DNA of 7,102 bases from a bacterium (GCA_021782055.1 JAJXVP010000138.1:1-7102), one strand, 5' to 3'. Positions 1-6,577 are shown, counted from the first letter of the stretch. Translations and numbers: made by a program. Notes: generated from the sequence alone by a model not told the origin.

Positions 1-209
1 AAAATCGGCCTTGTGTTCAAAAAACGCTAAAACGGAAAATTTTCAACCTGCTTTAACCTGGGATCGTCCTGAGGGACGTTTCCCAGGGTGAACGGGGAAG
101 AGCCTTTGACCCCGAGCTGGTCGATGTATTTCTCGCTCATCTAGAGGAGTTTTTGGCCGTACGAAAGCGAGCTGAACAAAGTGTGACAGAAGCAAAAATA
201 AGGGTCTAA
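1..209 (+). pseudogene. C-terminal remnant of an HD-GYP domain (c-di-GMP phosphodiesterase-type) gene, frame-broken
   Basis: The frame from 57 to the TAA at 207-209 reads IVLRDVSQGERGRAFDPEL, then VDVFLAHLEEFL and a charged tail ending AKIRV. The G-R-x-FDPELV-x-x-FL pattern is the hallmark of the last helices of HD-GYP domains, which hydrolyse cyclic di-GMP in the cytosol. An in-frame TAA at 54-56 closes this frame upstream. The preceding family motif (roughly YKPALSWEEA) appears in a different frame, codons starting at 44, as QPALTWD. The expected few residues between that motif and IVLRD are missing. This looks like a small deletion plus frameshift, so the gene is probably inactive; a sequencing error is the alternative. 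The catalytic HD and GYP motifs would lie left of the window. The fragment converges on the minus-strand gene that ends at 248. The family match is by eye and fairly confident; the inactivation is inferred. Confidence 0.5.
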
Positions 210-247
210 CAAAATAAAAATTTAAAAGTTCTTCCTTGATTTGTGGC

Positions 248-3049
248 TCAATTGTTCGGGATGAGTTGCAATTCTCGTGAATGGGACGTTAATCCAGAAT
301 CGAAGGCGGTTGCACTAAAAACTCCCATATAGAATTGGGGATTTAAAAAGCCGCCCTTTCCAGGTTCGACCTGAGCGGCGACCCCGATAAAGAAAGGAAG
401 GTGCATTTGACCAATAATCAAGACCGTATTGAGTTCAGTTCCGTACGTCACCCCTTGGTCCCAGACTGGTTGTGCCTTCCAGTTTCCTTGACCCCCAAAG
501 TCTCCCCAAACACTTAGCCCCTGCAGGGGAATCCCCAAGCCCACCACATTAAGGTCATAAAAACCCCAGGGCCAGGTGATATTCAGTTTGAAGTCTGAAC
601 GCCAGTCCTTGCTAGTCCCGGGATTGAGGGGAGCCGGTGAGTACGAGGGGGTCGTTGCATAGAGAGAGTGTTGAGAATCTGCGGTCGAGATTATTCGACC
701 TTGCACCTCGAGGGGGCCGAAAGGCAAGCCTGCTTCAAGAGTATTAAACTCATCTAAGCGTGTTGTGGGTTGGCTCCAAACCGGTAGCGTGGCTTGAACA
801 GAAAATCCGTCCCCCCAATACCAAGACCCATAAGGGTGGTCAATCGCCGTATTTTTGTTGGACGAAACCCAGTTTATGCCAGCCGCTGTTAAAATGGAAT
901 TTCCACCGACCAATACGCCTGACTGAAGAGCGTCATGTGTTACACCTGTAGCAAATTGTGCCGTCGATCGATTGGTCGCCAAGGGAGTGTCCCATTCTCC
1001 CCAAGGAATGGAGGCCGAAATCGAAGCCGAATCCAATACTTCACTGTCGGATGAAGCCTGCACCAAGTTTTGTTGGGCACTGAAAAGGGCTTGCCACCCC
1101 GGTAAACGCCAAGAGTAGGACAAAAGACCTGTAACGAGATTATTGAGTTGGGGGAAATACGCCACACCAAGTTGCCAAGCTTGGGTATCGAGGTAAGAAT
1201 TGCCTAACATAAAAGCCCCAACACCCACGTTCCAATTCTGGGTAGCATTTTGGTAGGGGAGGGGAAACGGAAGCCATAAGTCAGGTGGGGCGACATCAAC
1301 AAAAGGTTTGGACTTTAGACTACGAAGTGGTTCCGGAAGAGGTTTAACCGGTTGTTGATTTTGAGCTTCGACGGGAGACACTTCAGGTAAAGGCTGAGGC
1401 GTCGTCAAGGAGAGGTCGTTAAAGCGTTTGAGGGCCCACCCCTGGTACGTGTAGGTTTGATACACGAGTTTTCCTTGAACAAGGATACCCGATGCATCAC
1501 CAACGGGGTCGCGGGGGAAGACTTGGTAGGTTTTTTGGGCTAGGTCGACTAACCAAAGGTCGAGTCGTCCCGCCTTGTCCGTAGATAAGGTAAGATGATC
1601 TGCATCGACCCATCGCGGAAAGTAAATCGCCGAGCCGATGTTCAGCCGTTCTTTAACATTGCCGTTGTCAAAAATCGTAAGGACCTGCTGTCCCTGGATA
1701 TTTTCGGCAAAGGCCAGAGTATGTCCGTCGGGCGACACCTCAAGGGTTTGCAACAAATGCCCAGGGGCTTGGTAAATTACAGAGTATTTTCCTGTTAGGT
1801 CTCCTTGAACTAGGACTTGTTCTGTTCCTCGCCGTTGAAAGGCCCACCAGGTTTTGCCGTCCGGGGAAAGTCGAGGGGAATAAAAGCCCGTGGAAGTGGT
1901 CAATCGTTTCAGCTGTTGCTGGTGATCAAGCCATAACTCACTTCGAGCGGTATCACTTTCGGGTTCACTGGTTTGGTTTGTGGTAAAGTAAGAGCTGAAA
2001 ATGAGCGAGCTTCCGTCTGCACTTGTCCCAAAGGAATAGGGGTCCGTTAAAACTACAGGCAAGAGAAGGCGGGGGGCTGTGCCCGACTGTTCAAGGTAAA
2101 TTCCTGGTGCCTCATGAAAAGGTATGGCATAACCAAGCCAGCCTCGGGACGTGACATAGGGCAGGTACCAGTCACCCTCGCCAGCGGGAGAAACTTGAAC
2201 ACCAGGAGTGTACTTGGCATCTGTAGCAAATTTCTTCAGCATAAAATTTTGAGCGGCTTGAAAGAAAGCGGAACAACTGAGCTTCGTATAGGCCTCAAGC
2301 GATCGGTTGTAGCCCCACCAATCTGAAAAAGGTTCGGTGAAAATATTTTTATAAATGGTGTTGAACGCTTTTTCACCCCAATGTTCCCGTAAATAATCGA
2401 CCATCAGGAATCCCGAAGGGTACCAGCGGTCGTAGGGATGATGAAAACTGCCGTAGGCGGCTTGGTCATAGGTCCACATGTGGTGTTCTAAGATAGGCGC
2501 CTTATACTCCATTTCGAAGAAAGGGTTTCGAGCTCGACCCCCAGTGGCAAAAAGGCCTTCGGTGTTGGTGGTGATCCCTTCAACAACCCAACCAGGTAAA
2601 AACCATTCATTATACCAAGCGGCATCTGGACCATAGAGCCATTGCCAAGCCCCAGCCCCCACCTTTTGGGTGAGGTGAACATAGTGAGTAAACTCGTGAG
2701 CAAGTAAATTGCGAAGATACTCTGTGGAATACGCCGAGATGACTGTCGTCGTCGGTGGTGCTACGAACAGGTCGAGCCGACGAGGTAAAAAGGAAAAAAA
2801 TCCATTGAATTCATCGGTGGTTGTCCGCACTACGGCGATGACATGGGCTGGATACGAACCAAAATAGTTGGTCACATCCTGATAAACGTCTTCAGCAAAA
2901 GAAGCAAACTGGAGGGCCACAGATTTTTCAGGGGCTTGGTAAACAAAAGTGAAATGCTTGGTAGAAATTTCTCGCCATTCAGATTCAGCGGTTAGGTTTG
3001 CGGAAAAAGTCGCTAAAAGCACCAAAGTGACAAGAAAACTTTTTTTCAT
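248..3049 (-). CDS. Exported gluzincin (peptidase MA-like) metalloprotease with beta-propeller and C-terminal beta-barrel-like region
   Basis: This 933-residue protein begins with a signal peptide (MKKSFLVTLVLLATFSANLTA, cut near residue 21). A peptidase domain follows at about 25-275. It has the zinc motif HEFTH (H118, E119, H122) and, 35 residues after the second His, LPGWVVEG with E157 as the likely third zinc ligand. This layout is typical of peptidase-MA/gluzincin families. Residues about 290-550 carry PD40/TolB-like propeller repeats (LSPDGKTWWAF, VSPDGHTLAF). A Pro-rich linker lies at about 550-590. Residues about 600-933 alternate aromatic and small residues like outer-membrane beta-strands. 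I infer a periplasmic or surface peptidase anchored in the outer membrane; its substrate is unknown. The frame can be extended upstream to a TTG at 3070, but the ATG at 3049 is chosen because it starts the signal peptide and has TGAGGA 8 nt upstream. It lies 224 bases after the barrel gene and may belong to that transcript or have its own promoter. Confidence 0.85.
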   Translation of the reverse strand: MKKSFLVTLVLLATFSANLTAESEWREISTKHFTFVYQAPEKSVALQFASFAEDVYQDVTNYFGSYPAHVIAVVRTTTDEFNGFFSFLPRRLDLFVAPPTTTVISAYSTEYLRNLLAHEFTHYVHLTQKVGAGAWQWLYGPDAAWYNEWFLPGWVVEGITTNTEGLFATGGRARNPFFEMEYKAPILEHHMWTYDQAAYGSFHHPYDRWYPSGFLMVDYLREHWGEKAFNTIYKNIFTEPFSDWWGYNRSLEAYTKLSCSAFFQAAQNFMLKKFATDAKYTPGVQVSPAGEGDWYLPYVTSRGWLGYAIPFHEAPGIYLEQSGTAPRLLLPVVLTDPYSFGTSADGSSLIFSSYFTTNQTSEPESDTARSELWLDHQQQLKRLTTSTGFYSPRLSPDGKTWWAFQRRGTEQVLVQGDLTGKYSVIYQAPGHLLQTLEVSPDGHTLAFAENIQGQQVLTIFDNGNVKERLNIGSAIYFPRWVDADHLTLSTDKAGRLDLWLVDLAQKTYQVFPRDPVGDASGILVQGKLVYQTYTYQGWALKRFNDLSLTTPQPLPEVSPVEAQNQQPVKPLPEPLRSLKSKPFVDVAPPDLWLPFPLPYQNATQNWNVGVGAFMLGNSYLDTQAWQLGVAYFPQLNNLVTGLLSYSWRLPGWQALFSAQQNLVQASSDSEVLDSASISASIPWGEWDTPLATNRSTAQFATGVTHDALQSGVLVGGNSILTAAGINWVSSNKNTAIDHPYGSWYWGDGFSVQATLPVWSQPTTRLDEFNTLEAGLPFGPLEVQGRIISTADSQHSLYATTPSYSPAPLNPGTSKDWRSDFKLNITWPWGFYDLNVVGLGIPLQGLSVWGDFGGQGNWKAQPVWDQGVTYGTELNTVLIIGQMHLPFFIGVAAQVEPGKGGFLNPQFYMGVFSATAFDSGLTSHSRELQLIPNN

Positions 3050-3057
3050 GATGAAAA

Positions 3058-3063
3058 TCCTCA
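3058..3063 (-). promoter_or_regulatory. Shine-Dalgarno of the peptidase gene
   Basis: TGAGGA on the minus strand lies 8 nt before the ATG at 3049. It falls inside the longer TTG-initiated reading frame, so it argues that translation starts at 3049 and not at 3070. Confidence 0.65.
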
Positions 3064-3121
3064 CGAGCAAGAATGTTTTTGTAATTTAAATAATAATTTG
3101 TGTATTCATTTCATCACTCTA

Positions 3122-3127
3122 TGTCAA
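3122..3127 (-). promoter_or_regulatory. Candidate -35 element upstream of the peptidase gene
   Basis: The minus strand carries a consensus TTGACA 73 nt before the ATG at 3049. Seventeen bases downstream is only a weak -10 (TACACA). A better TATTAT lies 26 bases downstream, which is too far for a standard sigma-70 promoter. A separate promoter for the peptidase gene is therefore possible but not established. Confidence 0.3.
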
Positions 3128-3174
3128 GAAGCCAACCTTGGGGACTCCAAAGCCAAAAGATTCTTTAAACATCA

Positions 3175-3192
3175 AATGGGATGGATCCCATT
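3175..3192. repeat. Perfect 8-bp inverted repeat in the intergenic gap
   Basis: The arms AATGGGAT and ATCCCATT are separated by two bases (GG on the plus strand). The repeat lies between the barrel gene stop and the candidate -35 of the peptidase gene. On the minus strand it is followed by TGATGTTTAAAG and not by a T-run, so it is a poor intrinsic terminator. An operator or an mRNA hairpin is more likely. No gene is visible in the 224-base gap that contains it. Confidence 0.5.
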
Positions 3193-3273
3193 GGTATTAA
3201 AATCCCTTTTTACTACTAAAGAGTCTCAAATTTCCCTAGCAAAATCTGGATTTATTTCAACCCTAACGAGCTT

Positions 3274-4545
3274 TCACCACGACCATAAGGTGCCAAGTGT
3301 TAGGACAGAAACGGAGGTTGCGGGTGCGGTGTTGCTATAGTACAAACCTGCTCCCACGGCGAGTTTAGCAGAACCCGTCGTGAAAGTGAGATTGAGCTCT
3401 GTACCATTCGACCAGTAATTCTGTGTTCCTAAATCATCAAAAAATCGATACGTTAGATCTGAGGTCATATTTAACTTGGGAGCTATTCCAAGAACTTTAT
3501 AACGTAAGCGTGTTGACGTACTGAATCCCGGCCTATCTTCAGCGATCAGCTTTCCAAAAGTGGTACCGCTGGTAAAAAGACCAAAATCTTCCGAAAGGTC
3601 CAGAACTTTGCATCCCCAAAGTCTAAAGTCATAGAGGGCTGTTACAAACAGATTGCTACTGTGGTGAGGAGAATTGTCGACCAACGCCTGGGCGGTGGAT
3701 AAGACTTCGATTCCAGCTGAAGCTTTGAAGCCAGCCGTTTGACCGACTTCAAGGTCAATTGTTCCAAAAAAATTACTCCAATCCTGATTTGTGGCGGCTC
3801 CCATGTAGCCCAGTTTGATTTGCCCCAATCCTTGTTTTTTGTAAGCGGCAAAATAATCTAACCCAGAGGACCAGGAATTCCACGACGAAGCTTTGATTGG
3901 GTCAGAAGAGGTGGTTTGGACTGGGGTTACCAGCGTGAGTTGCAACCCTGGAATAAAACTGGGCGACCAACTGGCTGAGATTCCCGTGACGCCTGAAATA
4001 AAGCCTCCTGTTGGGGCCCATATCTCCTTCGCTTCATAGCCAAACCCCCAACTCGGCCTCAAAGGAAAAGCATTTGACGAAAAAGTTGATGATGAAGGAA
4101 TGACTCCTACATACAGCGGCGAATTGTCGTTGTTTGTCATCAACGACTTCAGGGCAAAGGTGGTGTCTCTCAAAGAACCTACGTCAAATCTCAGTTGAGT
4201 GCTTTTGAACTTGACATAGGCTTCAGCAAATTTGATGGCTACAGTAGGTACGACGGAGCCTGAGGGGGTAGTGCCATTCGTGGGATCAACTTCGAACCTC
4301 GCTTTGCCACCGCCTTCGGGACTATCATAGGTAAGGTTGATCCGCATAAAGACTCCGTCTCGTTCTTGCTCATTCAGGACATCGAGAAAATCTACCGGTG
4401 AGGTTCCCGCTGAGGGGCAGAAGGAAACTGCCCCCAAGCCAAAACCTGAAATATTCCAATTTGTCGTGTTCTTGTTGAAATCTTGAGCCTTGAGCCCCGT
4501 CAATCCCATGAATAAGCCCCAAATGATGAGTGATATGGTTCTCAT
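3274..4545 (-). CDS. Exported outer-membrane beta-barrel (porin-like) protein
   Basis: This 423-residue protein has a signal peptide (MRTISLIIWGLFMGLTGLKA, cut before QDF). The mature part is rich in Gly, Ser, Thr and aromatics, with alternating polar/hydrophobic stretches such as GGKARFEVD, AYVKFKSTQLRFDVG, QIKLGYMGA, FVTALYDFRLW and AKLAVGAGLYYS. This pattern is typical of amphipathic beta-strands. The chain ends in LGTLWSW, an aromatic C-terminus like the beta-signal read by the Bam machinery. I do not recognise a named family. A channel role is inferred from the barrel features and from coupling to the exporter gene. The ATG at 4545 overlaps the upstream TGA as ATGA, and AAGGTG lies 8 nt before it. 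A TTG at 4551 would give two extra residues but sits only 2 nt from that Shine-Dalgarno, so it is rejected. Two cysteines remain in the mature part (about residues 43 and 312), unusual for a porin. Confidence 0.75.
   Translation of the reverse strand: MRTISLIIWGLFMGLTGLKAQDFNKNTTNWNISGFGLGAVSFCPSAGTSPVDFLDVLNEQERDGVFMRINLTYDSPEGGGKARFEVDPTNGTTPSGSVVPTVAIKFAEAYVKFKSTQLRFDVGSLRDTTFALKSLMTNNDNSPLYVGVIPSSSTFSSNAFPLRPSWGFGYEAKEIWAPTGGFISGVTGISASWSPSFIPGLQLTLVTPVQTTSSDPIKASSWNSWSSGLDYFAAYKKQGLGQIKLGYMGAATNQDWSNFFGTIDLEVGQTAGFKASAGIEVLSTAQALVDNSPHHSSNLFVTALYDFRLWGCKVLDLSEDFGLFTSGTTFGKLIAEDRPGFSTSTRLRYKVLGIAPKLNMTSDLTYRFFDDLGTQNYWSNGTELNLTFTTGSAKLAVGAGLYYSNTAPATSVSVLTLGTLWSW
4542..4545 (-). promoter_or_regulatory. 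ATGA start/stop overlap (translational coupling site)
   Basis: On the minus strand the TGA of the exporter gene (4544-4542) shares bases with the ATG of the barrel gene (4545-4543). The downstream Shine-Dalgarno AAGGTG (4559-4554) is inside the exporter coding sequence. This geometry usually couples translation and keeps the amounts of the two products linked. Confidence 0.8.
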
Positions 4546-5300
4546 GGCCAAAGCACCTTGTATGTCATGACTGCCGCAACCACATAGAGCAAAATCCCAA
4601 TGAGTTTTTTAAGTTGCGGCCCAGAAATCTTTTTCCGCATGACCCAAGAGCCTAGGGCCGAACCAATCAAGGCTCCACCCGAAGCGACAATCATCAAAAG
4701 GTAATTGGCGTGACCCAAGGAAATATGGCCCAAAAAACCAGAAAGTGACGAAAAGAATACAACCAGGGCGGTAGTTCCTGCTGCGATTTTGGTTTCAACG
4801 GCAAGAGCATTGAGGGACGGCAAAATGAAGTTGCCTCCCCCTACACCCAGCATGCCTCCCAGAAAACCCGCTCCAGCCCCGACGCTCAAACCCACCGAAA
4901 CTTCCTTGAGTTTGGATAATTCCTCTGTCTTTGTTTTAGCTTTATAGAACAGCATCATAGTTCCGGCAAAAAGGAGAAAAGCTATGAAGCCCCATTTTAG
5001 CCCCTGGGGGTCTGTATAATTCGATAACCAGGCTCCCAAGGGTGAGAGGATAACCGCTGCCACGAGCATGGGAACTCCCACTCGCCATCTGACCAGACCA
5101 GCGCGCACATATTGAAAGGTCGAGACCAGTAAGCTGAGCGCATTCAAAAGCAAAGCGGTTGAGGCAGCTTCGGTAAAGGGAATTCCAAACGCCAGAAATA
5201 AAGGGACAAACAGGAAAGCTGCTCCCAGACCTGCCATCGCCATCAACCCTGAAAAGCTTAGAACAAGAATAAAAATGGCAGACAATAATAAAAGACTCAT
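4542..5300 (-). CDS. TauE/SafE-family (DUF81) inner-membrane anion exporter
   Basis: This 252-residue, strongly hydrophobic protein has about eight predicted membrane segments arranged as two homologous halves. The half-repeat signatures are visible: SGLMAMAGLGAAFLFVPLF followed by TEAASTALLLN in the first half (residues about 17-53), and AGFLGGMLGVGGGNFILPSL followed by KIAAGTTALVVFFSS in the second (about 144-185). A charged loop (residues about 120-134) links the halves. Members export sulfite, sulfoacetate or other organosulfur and carboxylate anions; which one applies here cannot be read. The length is normal for the family. TTGAGG lies 8 nt before the ATG. The gene starts 15 bases after the FmdE-family stop and overlaps the barrel gene, so it sits in the middle of the operon. 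Confidence 0.9.
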   Translation of the reverse strand: MSLLLLSAIFILVLSFSGLMAMAGLGAAFLFVPLFLAFGIPFTEAASTALLLNALSLLVSTFQYVRAGLVRWRVGVPMLVAAVILSPLGAWLSNYTDPQGLKWGFIAFLLFAGTMMLFYKAKTKTEELSKLKEVSVGLSVGAGAGFLGGMLGVGGGNFILPSLNALAVETKIAAGTTALVVFFSSLSGFLGHISLGHANYLLMIVASGGALIGSALGSWVMRKKISGPQLKKLIGILLYVVAAVMTYKVLWP

Positions 5301-5315
5301 AGAATTGGCCTCAAT

Positions 5316-5921
5316 TTAGGGCTTTAAGGCACAATCTTGACAGACTTTTTTGTCAAACTTAACGCGGCCGTATTCCATCACCGTCATTTCCCCGCATTCT
5401 TCGCAGATAAATCCATTAAAACTGTGAGGATGTTCTTTGAGTTCATAAGAAAACACTTCTGATATTTTTAGCAAATCCTCGTCAGGAGCATTCATCACTT
5501 TGGTCACCAAGGGATCGACGACCGAGTCCGGCACGGCACTGGCTGGGATCCCTTTTTCTCGGTAATCCTTAAAAAAGGAGGTTTGTTTGTTTGCCATCAT
5601 CGCGGCACCCGTGGGAGTCACCCGTACAGCCTTACCTGTAGCTTTATTGACTACCGTGACCGCCCACTTTCCCTTGTGAGTTTTTTTAAGGTTCCCTTTT
5701 CCGAACGTGGTGCCCAGGATCACCTGTAAGCCATCGGCGTAACACGTCGCACAATGATCATCTCCGAGTTCAACAAAGGCCACCAGCTGACCATCTTTGG
5801 CTCGGTCCACACCTAATTTCTTGAGGGCTGCTGCTCCCACGCGTAGTCCCATCGGCATGGCGGGACACTTGTGACCATGAAACTTCTGGCCAAAAGCCAA
5901 CCAATCTTTAGGATCTTCCAT
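5316..5921 (-). CDS. FmdE-family protein with C-terminal zinc ribbon
   Basis: This is a 201-residue soluble protein. Residues about 12-80 carry the FmdE signature: FHGHKCPAMPMGLRVGAAAL (H15, H17, C19), then DDHCATCYADGLQVILGT (C57, C60) and TFGKGNL. Known FmdE-family proteins bind metal through the His/Cys of this motif. The name comes from the molybdenum formylmethanofuran dehydrogenase operon of methanogens, but many members occur in bacteria with no methanogenesis, and their role is unclear. Residues 173-197 form a CxxC-17-CxxC zinc ribbon (C173, C176, C194, C197). There is no signal peptide, so it is cytosolic. AAGGAG lies 6 nt before the ATG, an excellent site. As first gene of the operon it may act as a metal-dependent enzyme or sensor for the substrate moved by the adjacent exporter; that link is inferred from position only. 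The family call is confident. Confidence 0.88.
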   Translation of the reverse strand: MEDPKDWLAFGQKFHGHKCPAMPMGLRVGAAALKKLGVDRAKDGQLVAFVELGDDHCATCYADGLQVILGTTFGKGNLKKTHKGKWAVTVVNKATGKAVRVTPTGAAMMANKQTSFFKDYREKGIPASAVPDSVVDPLVTKVMNAPDEDLLKISEVFSYELKEHPHSFNGFICEECGEMTVMEYGRVKFDKKVCQDCALKP

Positions 5922-5967
5922 CCTCTTCTCCTTTTGACCGCAGTCTGACTCCGGTCGTTCTTGTTGA

Positions 5968-5989
5968 TTGATTCTTTACTAAGAATCAA
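5968..5989. promoter_or_regulatory. Perfect 9-bp inverted repeat (operator or leader hairpin) upstream of the operon
   Basis: The left arm TTGATTCTT and right arm AAGAATCAA are separated by TACT. It lies 47-68 bases upstream of the FmdE-family ATG. It contains FNR-like half-sites (TTGAT/ATCAA), but with 12 bases between them instead of the 4 of an FNR box, so FNR is not supported. If transcription starts near 6001, this repeat would form a hairpin in the 5' leader. It directly abuts a second perfect inverted repeat. Confidence 0.55.
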
Positions 5990-6010
5990 ATGTGAGAAAA
6001 ATCTCACATT
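5989..6010. promoter_or_regulatory. Perfect 8-bp inverted repeat, likely operator at the operon promoter
   Basis: The arms AATGTGAG and CTCACATT are separated by a 6-base A/T spacer. The inner half-sites TGTGA and TCACA recall CRP-type boxes but are 8 bases apart, not 6. On the minus strand the repeat overlaps the end of a candidate -10 (CATAAT), a position where a bound protein would block RNA polymerase. Its centre is 21 bp, about two helical turns, from the centre of the neighbouring repeat. Confidence 0.6.
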
Positions 6011-6035
6011 ATGTATGATAAAAAAATCCCTTCAG
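6008..6035 (-). promoter_or_regulatory. Candidate promoter of the leftward operon
   Basis: On the minus strand CTGAAG (6035-6030) is followed after 16 bases by CATAAT (6013-6008). The -35 is weak (three of six consensus bases) and the -10 is good (five of six). A start near 6001 would give a leader of about 80 bases. The overlap with the 5989-6010 inverted repeat supports a regulated promoter. The exact promoter is uncertain. Confidence 0.3.
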
Positions 6036-6038
6036 GGA
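6020..6038 (-). terminator. Weak hairpin plus T-run, possible intrinsic terminator
   Basis: On the minus strand TCCC-TGAA-GGGA is followed by seven T residues. The stem is only four base pairs, so termination would be weak. It overlaps the candidate promoter spacer and could insulate the operon from transcription entering from the right. The T-run may simply be AT-rich promoter DNA. Confidence 0.2.
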
Positions 6039-6075
6039 GTTCTCACCATTGGATGGTTCGTAACTGCCATCCTGA

Positions 6076-6093
6076 AGTGACTTATTAATCACA
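6076..6093. promoter_or_regulatory. TGTGA-N8-TCACA-like site, second copy
   Basis: AGTGA, eight A/T-rich bases, TCACA. It matches the half-sites and spacing of the site at 5991-6008 with one mismatch. It lies about 85 bp centre-to-centre from that site, in DNA with no coding sequence. Confidence 0.35.
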
Positions 6094-6125
6094 TGTTAGT
6101 TTTTGAAGCTTCCTTTGTCAAGATG

Positions 6126-6143
6126 TGTGATTTGTTATTCACG
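6126..6143. promoter_or_regulatory. TGTGA-N8-TCACA-like site, third copy
   Basis: TGTGA, eight A/T-rich bases, TCACG. It matches the site at 5991-6008 with one mismatch in the last base. It lies 50 bp centre-to-centre from the second copy and just left of the cyclase remnant. Confidence 0.35.
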
Positions 6144-6166
6144 AAATGTTTCCGATAACGGCTAGA

Positions 6167-6445
6167 TTTTGTGGTATACGGCGGCTTCACGAAAACTGAG
6201 GCTAGCTCAATCAATCTTTAGCACTAAGAACCGTCAATATTTAGTTTGGTCGAGATCAGGAGTTAAAAGTCCTGACACAAAATTTATCTGGATATTATTA
6301 CCCAAAAGACCTTCCTTAAGGTTTGGTGGTGTTATCGATAAGTATATCGGTGATGCGGCGATGGTTGTTTTTGAAGGTGTAGATCAGTGAGCAAGAGCTG
6401 TTCAATTGGCGTTGGCAGTTTGTGAGCGTCTGTTGCCTTATCAAA
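6167..6445 (+). pseudogene. Decayed class III adenylate/guanylate cyclase catalytic domain
   Basis: The stretch 6319-6387 encodes GGVIDKYIGDAAMVVFEGVDQ, the strongly conserved second metal-binding region of class III cyclases (family pattern GGxIDKxIGDAxMxxF). A TGA at 6388-6390 interrupts it. The same frame continues as ARAVQLALAVCERLLPY, which matches the helix normally following (RAVxAALAMQERL). Upstream at 6167-6200, FCGIR in one frame and GFTKTE one base later resemble the first motif F-[AS]-DIRGFT, with the metal-binding Asp changed to Gly and a one-base frame change. The region between the two motifs is degraded and slightly longer than usual, and the C-terminal half of the domain is not found. 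TGA serves as a stop in other genes here, so recoding is unlikely. The remnant cannot make an active cyclase. The second motif is a confident match; the first is moderate. Confidence 0.7.
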
Positions 6446-6577
6446 GTCATTTCTCCATTATAAGAAAATTTAGTTCTCATTTCTTTACAATGTCCAATGT
6501 GGTTATTTTAAATATTATTTTACGACCATTAATCTTATGATTTCGAGACCTAAAGTCTTATTTTTATTTTAAGAATA
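6446..6577. other. AT-rich intergenic spacer
   Basis: I see no reading frame, RNA gene or repeat of note here. The right end should hold the lipoprotein promoter. A/T-rich candidates such as TATTTT (6565-6570) or AAGAAT (6571-6576) could be a -10, but no convincing -35 accompanies them. Confidence 0.4.

Noticed and set aside
3175..3192. Intrinsic terminator after the barrel gene
   Set aside because: The stem is AT-containing and short, and no T-run follows on the minus strand.
3098..3340. An 80-codon plus-strand frame across the gap and the end of the barrel gene
   Set aside because: It runs antisense into the barrel gene, has no ribosome site and shows no protein-like pattern.
5968..5989. 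FNR box
   Set aside because: The TTGAT and ATCAA half-sites are 12 bases apart; an FNR box needs 4.
5813..6007. A 64-codon minus-strand frame upstream of and overlapping the FmdE-family gene
   Set aside because: It is out of frame with a clear family member that has an excellent ribosome site, and it is read through the inverted repeats of the promoter region.
5991..6008. Classical CRP box
   Set aside because: The spacer between TGTGA and TCACA is 8 bases, not 6, so a standard CRP site is not supported.
6388..6390. TGA read as an amino acid within the cyclase-like frame
   Set aside because: TGA ends three intact genes here, and the surrounding cyclase sequence also shows a frame change and a lost metal ligand, which fits a pseudogene better.
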